Positions 1-5,229 of a stretch of 5,661 nucleotides of DNA are shown piece after piece (the first letter of the stretch is position 1; each line of letters starts with the position of its first letter). The notes beneath the pieces are model-generated. The model had not been told where the DNA came from. It was given only the letters and a program-made list of their open reading frames with translations, and ran no database searches. A program made the position numbers and the translations under genes. The DNA is from an uncultured Faecalibacterium sp. Lineage in GTDB: Bacteria > Bacillota > Clostridia > Oscillospirales > Ruminococcaceae. The stretch lies in the NCBI GenBank assembly GCA_900765105.1, contig CAAFQM010000239.1, positions 1 to 5,661 on the forward strand. The letters run 5' to 3'.

Positions 1-958
1 ACATCTGCCACAGCTTCTCGTACCAGTCGGCGCTCTCCTCGGGGCGGCAGACCACGATCATCTCCTGCTTCTCGAACTGGTGGATGCGGTAGATGCCGCG
101 CTCCTCGATGCCGTGAGCACCCTTCTCCTTACGGAAGCAGGGGCTGTAGGAGGTCAGGGTCAGGGGCATCTTGCTCTCGTCCAGAGTCTGGTCGATGAAG
201 CGGCCGATCATGGTGTGCTCACTGGTGCCGATCAGGTACAGGTCTTCGCCCTCGATCTTGTACATCATGGCGTCCATCTCCGGGAAGGACATAACGCCCT
301 GCACCACGTTGCCGTGCATCATGAAGGGAGGGATCACATAGGTGAAGCCCTTGTTGATCATGAAGTCACGGGCGTAGGCCAGCACAGCCTCGTGCAGGCG
401 GGCGATGTTGCCCAGCAGATAATAGAAGCCGTTGCCGGCCACACGGCCTGCAGCGTCCATATCGATGCCGTCAAAGCTCTCCATGATCTCGGTGTGGTAC
501 GGGATAGGGAAATCGGGCACGACCGGCTCACCGAAACGCTGTGCTTCCACGTTATAGGTGTCGTCCGGGCCGATGGGCACGCTGGGGTCGATCATCTGGG
601 GGATGGTGTACATGATCTCCTGAATGCGGGCTGCCAGAGTTTCCTCTTCCTTTTCCAGCTCTGCCATCTTGTCGGCGTCGGCCTTGACGGCGGCGTTGTT
701 GGCGTCGATCTGAGCCTGCAGCTCAGCCTTCTGAGCCTCGTCGGTGCACTTCTTCAACTGACCGAACAGAGGGCCGTTGGCCTTGCTCAGCTTGTTGCGG
801 GCTGCCTTGAGAGTCTCCACTTCCTTCAGGGCTGCGCGGTACTGGGCATCCTTCTCGATGACCTCGTCCACCAGCGGGAGCTTGGCGTCCTGGAATTTCT
901 TCTTGATGTTTTCCTTGACGGCGTCCGGGTTCTCACGGACAAATTTGATATCAAGCAT
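1..958 (-). CDS. serS: Seryl-tRNA synthetase (serine--tRNA ligase), N-terminal 319 codons, cut by window edge
   Basis: Cytoplasmic class II synthetase that charges tRNA-Ser (and tRNA-Sec where present) with serine. The visible part starts MLDIKFVREN, the usual SerRS opening. Residues about 1-110 are charged and heptad-like (LKEVETLKAARNKLSKANG), matching the long antiparallel coiled-coil arm that grips the tRNA extra arm. The catalytic domain follows: GFYYLLGNIARLHEA at 177-191, the serine-site region LYLIGTSEH at 240-248, and motif 2 from SPCFRKEKGAHG (272-283) to GIYRIHQFEKQEM (288-300). Motif 3 lies outside the window. Motif 2 with FRKEKGAHG, and TSEH where common bacterial enzymes have TAEVPLT, resembles archaeal/eukaryotic-type SerRS (from memory). 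The ATG at 958 has a strong Shine-Dalgarno, AAGGAGAG, at 965-972 with a 6-nt spacer. The gene lies 84 nt downstream of parB with no clear promoter of its own between them. Confidence 0.95.
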   Translation of the reverse strand, partial: MLDIKFVRENPDAVKENIKKKFQDAKLPLVDEVIEKDAQYRAALKEVETLKAARNKLSKANGPLFGQLKKCTDEAQKAELQAQIDANNAAVKADADKMAELEKEEETLAARIQEIMYTIPQMIDPSVPIGPDDTYNVEAQRFGEPVVPDFPIPYHTEIMESFDGIDMDAAGRVAGNGFYYLLGNIARLHEAVLAYARDFMINKGFTYVIPPFMMHGNVVQGVMSFPEMDAMMYKIEGEDLYLIGTSEHTMIGRFIDQTLDESKMPLTLTSYSPCFRKEKGAHGIEERGIYRIHQFEKQEMIVVCRPEESADWYEKLWQM

Positions 959-964
959 GATTTA

Positions 965-972
965 CTCTCCTT
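965..972 (-). promoter_or_regulatory. Shine-Dalgarno sequence of serS
   Basis: AAGGAGAG on the minus strand, 6 nt before the serS ATG. It is among the best ribosome-binding sites in the window and fixes the serS start. Confidence 0.8.
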
Positions 973-986
973 GCTCTATTTCGTTC

Positions 987-1035
987 GCACAGAAGATCCT
1001 CTCCCCTGTGCCGTTCAAAGACGGTCGCCCGTCTT
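987..1035 (-). other. Two tandem small hairpins in the parB-serS junction (possible weak terminator, attenuator or processing site)
   Basis: On the minus strand the first hairpin begins 7 nt after the parB stop. Its 7-bp stem AAGACGG/CCGTCTT (1029-1035 with 1018-1024) closes a GCGA loop, which is of GNRA type. A second 6-bp stem, GCACAG/CTGTGC (1006-1011 with 987-992), closes a 13-nt loop. The first hairpin has only three T residues after it and the second has none, so neither looks like an efficient intrinsic terminator. They could partly attenuate read-through from parB into serS or stabilise a processed mRNA end. That role is inference; only the base pairing is seen. Confidence 0.4.
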
Positions 1036-1042
1036 GGATCGC

Positions 1043-1912
1043 TTATTCTTCGGTCTGGTACTGTCCCAGCAGATTGGCGAAAGCCCTGAGCTGTTCATCC
1101 GAATAGAAATGAACAGTCAGCTTGCCTTTGCCGCCGTGGTACGCCACATTGACCTCGCTGCCCAGCACCTGCTTGAGGCTTTCCTCCACCTCCACCGGCA
1201 GTGTGCCGCGGGGTTCTAGCTCCTTCGGCTCCTTTTCAGGCTTTGCCAGCTTCTTGCAAAGGGCTTCGGCCTGACGGACGTTCAGCTGGTTGTCTGCGAT
1301 GATCTGCGCCGCCTGCTCCTGCAGTTCCGGCGTGGGCAGGCCAAGGATCACCTTGGCGTGGCCGGTATTGATGAAGCCGCTCTTCAGCAGTTCCAGCACA
1401 TTTTCCGGCAGGTTCAGCAGGCGCAGGCTGTTGGCCAGCGCACTGCGGCTCTTGCCCAGCTTCTGGGCGGCCTGCTCCTGCGTCAAGTTGCAGCGGTTCA
1501 TCAGCTCCCGGATACCGGCGGCTTCTTCCACCGGGTCCAGATCTTCACGCTGCAGATTTTCCACCAGAGCCAGCTCCATAGCCTGTTCGTCGGAGACGTC
1601 CTTGACCACTACGGGCACTTCGTTCAGACCCGCCATACGGCAGGCGCGCCAGCGGCGTTCGCCTGCCACGATGCTGTAGCCGCCCCGGGGCCGGGGCCGC
1701 ACGGCGATGGGTTGCAGCAGGCCGTGCTCTGCAATGCTGGCCGCCAGTTCGCCCAGCGCCTCCTGATCGAAGGTCTTGCGCGGCTGGCCGGGATCGGGTT
1801 CGATCTCGCGCAGGGGCAGCGTTTCTACATTTGCGTCGGACTCAAAGGCCGGAGCTGCGTCCTCAAACAGACTTTCCAGCCCGCGCCCAAGCCCTCCTTT
1901 TCCTCTTGCCAT
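1043..1912 (-). CDS. parB: Chromosome-partitioning protein ParB (Spo0J), CTP-dependent parS-binding clamp
   Basis: Binds parS near the origin, loads as a CTP-dependent sliding clamp, recruits SMC and stimulates ParA. It has 289 residues, the normal size. The N-terminus GKGGLGRGLESLF (4-16) is the conserved basic ParA-activating peptide. The CTP-binding domain carries GERRWRA (84-90) and ENLQREDLDPVEE (118-130). The helix-turn-helix covers about 143-168. The four residues that decide parS versus Noc-site specificity are R156, S162, N167 and G184. R and G are the ParB-type choices, so this is the parS reader, with S and N replacing the more common T and A. A charged linker (about 222-236) precedes the C-terminal dimerisation domain. 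The ATG lies 24 nt after the parA stop with SD-like GGGGGAAG at 1923-1930, so it is very probably co-transcribed with parA. Confidence 0.96.
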   Translation of the reverse strand: MARGKGGLGRGLESLFEDAAPAFESDANVETLPLREIEPDPGQPRKTFDQEALGELAASIAEHGLLQPIAVRPRPRGGYSIVAGERRWRACRMAGLNEVPVVVKDVSDEQAMELALVENLQREDLDPVEEAAGIRELMNRCNLTQEQAAQKLGKSRSALANSLRLLNLPENVLELLKSGFINTGHAKVILGLPTPELQEQAAQIIADNQLNVRQAEALCKKLAKPEKEPKELEPRGTLPVEVEESLKQVLGSEVNVAYHGGKGKLTVHFYSDEQLRAFANLLGQYQTEE

Positions 1913-1936
1913 CTTGAATGATCTTCCCCCTGTGCT

Positions 1937-2776
1937 TTAATCTTCCAGAGCGTTTTTCGCCGGTTCTGCGGCGGGTGTCTGCCTGCCCCGGGTCTTTTTT
2001 GGCTCGTGGGGACGGTTGCGCTTGACAAATTCGATTGCCAAGTCCATGTACGCCTCGCTGCCCTTGCCCTTCGGCTCGTAGAAGTTGATGGGCTGACCGT
2101 AGCTGGGCGCTTCCGAAATGCGGATGGAGCGCGGGATGGTGGTCTCGTACACCTTGGAGCCGAAATACTTCTGCACCTGCTCCACCACCTGAATGGTCAG
2201 GTTGTACCGCAGCGAGAACATGGTAAATACCACGCCCTCGATGTCCAGATAAGGGTTGTACTTTTTCCGGATAGTCTTGAGAGTGCTGATGAGCTCGGAC
2301 AGACCTTCCAGCGCGTAATACTCGCACTGCACCGGGATGAGCACGCTGTCGCAGGCGCTCAGGCCGTTCAGGGTGAGCAGGTCCAGACTGGGCGGGCAGT
2401 CGATGAAGATAAAGTCGTAATCTTTCTGCACCTCGGCCAGCGCCTTGCGCAGGCGGCCTTCGCGGCCGGGGATATCGATCATCTCCAGACTGGCACCCGC
2501 CAGACGGGTGTTGGAGCCGATGACATCGGTGCGGTACTCGGTCTTGCGGACGGCCTCCGAAGCACGGCAGCGGCCGATGAGGATCTCGTAAGTTCCCTTC
2601 TCGACGCTCCGTTTCGGGATGCCGTAGCCGGTGGTGGTGTTGCCTTGCGGGTCAAGATCCACGATCAGGACCCGCTTGCCCAGAGCTGCCACACAGGACG
2701 AAAGATTGACGGCGGTGGTGGTTTTGCCCACACCGCCCTTCTGGTTTGCGATTGCTACAATTTTTGCCACGCACAT
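1937..2776 (-). CDS. parA: ParA/Soj-family chromosome-partitioning ATPase
   Basis: ATP-dependent DNA-binding dimer that works with ParB to segregate origins; in Bacillus, Soj also controls DnaA. From ATG 2776 it has 279 residues. The deviant Walker A KGGVGKTTT (13-21) contains the signature lysine, VDLDPQGN (39-46) follows, and Walker B is DFIFIDCPPS (121-130). PVQCEYYALEGL (148-159) and PRSIRISEAPSYGQPI (215-230) are typical Soj signatures. The tail after about 255 (KKTRGRQTPAAEPAK) is variable and basic. The start is uncertain by two codons. ATG 2776 gives MCVAKIVAIANQ. GTG 2770 gives the canonical (M)AKIVAIANQ and a better spacing (8 nt) from AAGGAAG. The longer frame opening at 2815 reads MFHVEQ straight through a parS site, has no ribosome-binding site, and is not used here. 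A strong promoter lies at 2865-2893. Confidence 0.96.
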   Translation of the reverse strand: MCVAKIVAIANQKGGVGKTTTAVNLSSCVAALGKRVLIVDLDPQGNTTTGYGIPKRSVEKGTYEILIGRCRASEAVRKTEYRTDVIGSNTRLAGASLEMIDIPGREGRLRKALAEVQKDYDFIFIDCPPSLDLLTLNGLSACDSVLIPVQCEYYALEGLSELISTLKTIRKKYNPYLDIEGVVFTMFSLRYNLTIQVVEQVQKYFGSKVYETTIPRSIRISEAPSYGQPINFYEPKGKGSEAYMDLAIEFVKRNRPHEPKKTRGRQTPAAEPAKNALED

Positions 2777-2798
2777 TTCTTCCTTCCGGGAAAAGAGT

Positions 2799-2814
2799 TG
2801 TTCCACATGGAACA
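2799..2814. promoter_or_regulatory. parS: parS centromere site 1, in the parA leader
   Basis: TGTTCCACATGGAACA is a 16-bp near-perfect palindrome; only the two central bases (CA) break symmetry. It matches the bacterial parS pattern TGTTNCACGTGAAACA with a CATG centre. It lies about 45-60 nt downstream of the inferred parA transcription start and 22 nt upstream of ATG 2776. ParB from the adjacent gene is the expected ligand. An identical copy occurs at 2954 and a reverse-complement copy at 4592. Confidence 0.9.
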
Positions 2815-2825
2815 TTCGCAGTCAT

Positions 2826-2852
2826 GCCCGCCGTTTTTCCCTCCGGACGGGC
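2826..2852 (-). other. Possible hairpin in the parA 5' leader RNA
   Basis: On the minus strand GCCCGTC (2846-2852) can pair with GGCGGGC (2826-2832) through 7 bp including one G-U, around a 13-nt loop containing GGAGGG and an A-run. No U-tract follows, so it is not a terminator. It could be a chance GC-rich pairing or a leader structure. Confidence 0.25.
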
Positions 2853-2864
2853 ACCTTGATTCTT

Positions 2865-2893
2865 AGTATAGCACATCCGGATTGGTTTTTGAA
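2865..2893 (-). promoter_or_regulatory. SigmaA-type promoter of parA-parB (extended -10)
   Basis: On the minus strand the -10 is TATACT (2865-2870), preceded by TGC to give an extended -10. A 17-bp spacer separates it from the -35 TTCAAA (2888-2893), which matches TTGACA at 4 of 6 positions. The inferred start near 2858 gives a leader of about 80 nt before parA. This is the clearest promoter in the window. It is bracketed by parS sites at 2799 and 2954, so ParB loading could feed back on it. Confidence 0.75.
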
Positions 2894-2953
2894 CCGTTCT
2901 TTGCGTTTTTGTGGTGTTATTTCGGTTTTTTGTCCGCTTTTCCATGCTCCTGT

Positions 2954-2969
2954 TGTTCCACATGGAACA
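2954..2969. promoter_or_regulatory. parS: parS centromere site 2, in the noc-parA intergenic region
   Basis: A second exact copy of TGTTCCACATGGAACA in the same orientation as the site at 2799, with starts 155 bp apart. It sits three bases past the noc stop codon and about 60 bp upstream of the parA -35. Having a noncoding copy next to the parAB operon supports a real centromere element and not a coding coincidence. Confidence 0.9.
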
Positions 2970-2972
2970 TTT

Positions 2973-3770
2973 TCAGCGCTGGGCGGCGGCAGTGGGGATG
3001 CGCACGGTATACTCGATATAGCCGTCCTTTTCCTCCCGGTGGGCCGTTGCGGGCACGCCGTTGTCGGTCATCAGACGGATGGCATGGTCGATGGTGTTCA
3101 CAAAAATGCGCACGTCCTTGACCATGGAAATGCGGTGCCTTCCCTTCGCCGTGCTGTTCAGCATCTGCTCAATGTACAGGTCGGTCTGGCGGGCATTCAT
3201 CCGCCGCTTGGCAATGTTGATGAGTGCTTCGCTGCGGCGGTTTTCCGGCAGGCGCAGCACTGCCCGGGCGTGGCGCTCGGTGAGGTTGTTGTCCAGCACG
3301 AACTGCCGCTGGTCGGCATTCAGCTGCAGCAGACGCAGCTTATTGGCAAAGGTGGGCTGCGCCATACCCAGCCGTTTGGCGGCTTCAGCCTGCGTGCAGT
3401 CCCACAGCACCATCACATCCTTCAGCCCCTGTGCCTGCTCAAAGGGGTTCAGGTCTGCGCGCTGGATGTTCTCCAGCAGCCCCAGCGCCGCCGTCTGCTC
3501 GTCGGGATAACTGCAGAGAATGGCCGGGACGGTATCCATCTTTGCCATCCGGCAGGCGCGCAGACGCCGCTCCCCTGCCACAAGCTCATAACAGCCATCC
3601 GGCATCTTTCGCACCGAGACGGGCTGAAGCAGGCCGTTCTCCCGGATGCTCTGCGCCAGCGCCGCAAGCTCCTTCTCGCTGAATTCTTTCCGCGCCTGAA
3701 ACGGCGACGGCCGGATCTGATCGATGGGCAGGAAATAAATTTTCCCCGCCTGTTTTCTGCGTTCAAACAT
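2973..3770 (-). CDS. noc: Noc-like nucleoid occlusion protein (ParB paralogue)
   Basis: A ParB/Spo0J-superfamily CTP-clamp protein. In Bacillus, Noc binds scattered DNA sites and the membrane to block division over the nucleoid. From ATG 3770 it has 265 residues. CTP-binding motifs are GERRLRA (67-73) and ENIQRADLNPFEQ (100-112), with the helix-turn-helix at about 126-150. The specificity positions read Q138, K144, Q149 and R166, spaced exactly as in ParB. Q, K and R are the Noc-type residues, where ParB has R, T and G; position 149 is Q where Noc usually has K. The position between rsmG and parA matches noc in Bacillus. The N-terminus MFERRKQAGK is shorter than the amphipathic membrane helix of B. 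subtilis Noc. An in-frame ATG at 3797 would add MLWKGAVLS but lacks a ribosome-binding site, whereas ATG 3770 has AAAGGGG at 3782-3788. No definite promoter is seen; a weak extended -10 (TGGTAAACT) lies at 3856-3864. Confidence 0.88.
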   Translation of the reverse strand: MFERRKQAGKIYFLPIDQIRPSPFQARKEFSEKELAALAQSIRENGLLQPVSVRKMPDGCYELVAGERRLRACRMAKMDTVPAILCSYPDEQTAALGLLENIQRADLNPFEQAQGLKDVMVLWDCTQAEAAKRLGMAQPTFANKLRLLQLNADQRQFVLDNNLTERHARAVLRLPENRRSEALINIAKRRMNARQTDLYIEQMLNSTAKGRHRISMVKDVRIFVNTIDHAIRLMTDNGVPATAHREEKDGYIEYTVRIPTAAAQR

Positions 3771-3806
3771 GGATAACACTGCCCCTTTCCAAAGCATCGC
3801 ATTTTG

Positions 3807-3838
3807 TTTTCCACATTTTCCCGGGAAAGTGTGGAAAA
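3807..3838. promoter_or_regulatory. 32-bp compound palindrome: Noc-binding-site core flanked by inverted DnaA-box-like 9-mers
   Basis: The centre, TTTCCCGGGAAA (3817-3828), is a perfect 12-bp palindrome equal to the inner part of the Bacillus Noc-binding site ATTTCCCGGGAAAT. It is flanked by TTTTCCACA (3807-3815) and its exact inverse TGTGGAAAA (3830-3838). Each is one base from the DnaA box TTATCCACA. The whole 32 bp is symmetric except for one pair (3816/3829). It lies just upstream of noc and downstream of the rsmG terminator, where it could be an operator for noc autoregulation, a Noc nucleation site, or a DnaA target. The symmetry is seen; the ligands are inferred. Confidence 0.65.
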
Positions 3839-3871
3839 TCCGGTCTTGCAAGCTCAGTTTACCACACAAAG

Positions 3872-3908
3872 AAAAACCCTGCCAGAAGTTTCGTTCGGCA
3901 GGGTTTTG
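3872..3908 (-). terminator. Intrinsic terminator of the mnmG-ProX-rsmG operon
   Basis: An 11-bp perfect stem, AAAACCCTGCC/GGCAGGGTTTT (3873-3883 with 3897-3907), closes a 13-nt loop. On the minus strand it runs into TTTTTCTTTG, a good U-tract, 22 nt after the rsmG stop. The A-rich other side could also make it work on the plus strand, but no plus-strand gene ends here. It separates the tRNA/rRNA modification operon from noc. Confidence 0.88.
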
Positions 3909-3929
3909 CACATTCTTATCGATGATTCG

Positions 3930-4637
3930 TTATTTCAGCGGACTTTTTGCAATTTTACCGCCGTTTCTGGGGTAGGCAGTCGGAGTCTGCGAAATCTTTT
4001 TGCAGAGGATCAGGGTGCGGGTGTCGCCGCCCGGCAGGTGCAGGGTGCGGGTCTCTTTGTATTCGCCGCCCAGCTTTTTGATAGCACCCCGGGCTGCCGC
4101 CAGCTCTTCCTCGCCGGAAGCGCCCTTCATGGCCAGAAAGCTTCCGCCCACCCTGACCAGCGGCAGACAGTATTCGGCCAGCATGGGCAGGGCGGCCACC
4201 GCGCGGGCAGAGGCCAGATCAAACTGCTCCCGCCACACTTTGCGGGCGGCTTCCTCGGCGCGTTCCTTGGCAAACTCCACGCCGGTCAGCCCCAGCTGTG
4301 CGCAGGCATATTTCAAAAACTCCACCCGTTTGCCAGTCGGCTCCATCAGGGTCAGTTCCAGCTCCGGCTTGTAGATCTTGGTCACGATGCCGGGGAACCC
4401 TGCGCCCGCACCCACGTCCACCATGCGGCCCGACACTTCCGGCTGGCTGGCAAAGAGCAGACTGTCAAGAAAGTGCTTGTCCTCGATACCCTCCGGGTCG
4501 GTGATGGCGGTCAGGTTGACCTTCTGGTTGTAGTCCACAAGGATCTGTGCAAAGTCGTCCAGCTGATCCAGCTGGGTACCGGTGAGGGCAATGTTCCATG
4601 TGGAACATTTTGCTTCAAGGCGCTGTTTATCGATCAT
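3930..4637 (-). CDS. rsmG: 16S rRNA (guanine(527)-N7)-methyltransferase RsmG (GidB)
   Basis: Uses S-adenosylmethionine to methylate N7 of G527 in the 530 loop of 16S rRNA; loss of it gives low-level streptomycin resistance in many bacteria. It has 235 residues, the usual size. Family landmarks are NLTAITDPEGIEDKHFLDSL (41-60), the SAM-binding loop VDVGAGAGFPG (73-83), RAVAAL (145-150), FLAMKG (167-172), and the typical C-terminal KKISQTPTAYPRNGGKIAKSPL. The ATG at 4637 has AAAGGA 9 nt upstream and lies 18 nt after the preceding stop, indicating an operon. Residues 11-16 (CSTWNI) are encoded by a parS site, so that part of the N-terminus is probably shaped by DNA function more than by catalysis. 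An intrinsic terminator follows the stop. Confidence 0.96.
   Translation of the reverse strand: MIDKQRLEAKCSTWNIALTGTQLDQLDDFAQILVDYNQKVNLTAITDPEGIEDKHFLDSLLFASQPEVSGRMVDVGAGAGFPGIVTKIYKPELELTLMEPTGKRVEFLKYACAQLGLTGVEFAKERAEEAARKVWREQFDLASARAVAALPMLAEYCLPLVRVGGSFLAMKGASGEEELAAARGAIKKLGGEYKETRTLHLPGGDTRTLILCKKISQTPTAYPRNGGKIAKSPLK
4592..4607. promoter_or_regulatory. parS: parS centromere site 3, inside rsmG
   Basis: TGTTCCATGTGGAACA on the plus strand is the exact reverse complement of the sites at 2799 and 2954. It lies within codons 11-16 of rsmG. It is about 1.6 kb from the next site, giving a cluster of three parS sites within 1.8 kb for the ParB encoded nearby. Confidence 0.9.
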
Positions 4638-4655
4638 AGGGAAATATCCTTTCTC

Positions 4656-5213
4656 TTATTCTCCGGTCAGATGCACAAAAACAGGCTCGTGGTGCACGGC
4701 AGGCAAAAACTTTTCCAGCACATCCGCCGTCCGCAGTTTCAACGAGGAGGTGTTGATGCAGGGGTGGCAGCCAAGGTACTCCCCTTCCCGCACATCCTCA
4801 TCCATCAGCAGCTGCACGGCGTTGCCGGTATCGTTCATCAGACCCATGATGGAAGAAGAACCGGGCGTGCAGTCCAGATACCGCTCCATGTCCTCCGGCG
4901 ATGCAAAGCTCAGGCGGGCAATGCCCAGCTGATGAGAAAGCTCCTTGGTCTTGAACGGCTTGTCCCCCGGCATCATGAGCAGGTAGAAGTTCGTCTTCTG
5001 CCGGTTGCACAAAAACAGATTCTTGCAAACGGTCGCTTCCAGAACTGCGTCGATGTCATGGCAGGCTTCCATGGTATCGGCGTGCATCCATGCATGGTCG
5101 GTACGCCAGTACGGGATGCCAAGCCCATCCAGAAAATCATAGGTGCGGATCTCTTTTTCCAGCCGTCCGCTGCAGTCGGCAGGGCGGCCTTCGTAAAGTT
5201 TCAGTTCTTCCAT
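4656..5213 (-). CDS. YbaK/ProX-family prolyl-tRNA deacylase (trans-editing protein)
   Basis: Likely hydrolyses mischarged aminoacyl-tRNA-Pro (Ala in the ProXp-ala/PrdX branch) in trans. It has 185 residues and is a single-domain YbaK-fold protein. Landmarks are CKNLFLCNRQKTNFYLLMMP (63-82), whose K64 corresponds to the catalytic lysine of the family; the loop PGSSSIMGLMND (117-128), equivalent to the PGSVS-type substrate loop; and GCHPCINTSSLK (148-159) with a conserved histidine. No synthetase domain is present. The start is ATG 5213, giving MEELKLYEG. The frame continues upstream as a basic stretch overlapping mnmG and is not used. The ribosome-binding site is weak (GAGAGAAG). It is 16 nt after mnmG and 18 nt before rsmG, so it is co-transcribed between two RNA-modification genes that are more often direct neighbours. 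The exact substrate amino acid cannot be read from the sequence. Confidence 0.88.
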   Translation of the reverse strand: MEELKLYEGRPADCSGRLEKEIRTYDFLDGLGIPYWRTDHAWMHADTMEACHDIDAVLEATVCKNLFLCNRQKTNFYLLMMPGDKPFKTKELSHQLGIARLSFASPEDMERYLDCTPGSSSIMGLMNDTGNAVQLLMDEDVREGEYLGCHPCINTSSLKLRTADVLEKFLPAVHHEPVFVHLTGE

Positions 5214-5229
5214 AGGTTCATCTTCTCTC

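Noticed and set aside
959..1042. T-box riboswitch ahead of serS
   Set aside because: The gap is only 84 nt, too short for a T-box leader, and the TGGN antiterminator context with a following terminator is absent.
80..1219. Long plus-strand open frame of 379 codons
   Set aside because: It lies antisense to serS and parB, which have clear family motifs. Long antisense frames are common in GC-rich genes, and its translation shows no recognisable domain.
2782..2793. Second possible Noc-binding site (CCTTCCGGGAAA) in the parA leader
   Set aside because: Only 9 of 12 positions match TTTCCCGGGAAA and one half is poor. It also overlaps the parA ribosome-binding region, so a chance match is likely.
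2777..2815. Extended parA start giving MFHVEQLFSRKEE
   Set aside because: The first codons are simply parS translated. No ribosome-binding site lies at a usable distance, and the family begins at (M)AKIVAIANQ.
2631..3776. Plus-strand open frame of 381 codons
   Set aside because: Antisense shadow of noc and part of parA. It runs through both parS sites and the parA promoter, with no plausible ribosome-binding site or domain.
3769..3777. DnaA-box-like TTATCCATG on the minus strand at the noc start
   Set aside because: Two mismatches at the critical 3' end of the box and partly coding. It does not form a cluster that would indicate oriC.
3771..3911. Extended noc start at 3911
   Set aside because: It would translate the rsmG terminator and the whole palindrome, and the added residues do not resemble Noc or ParB.
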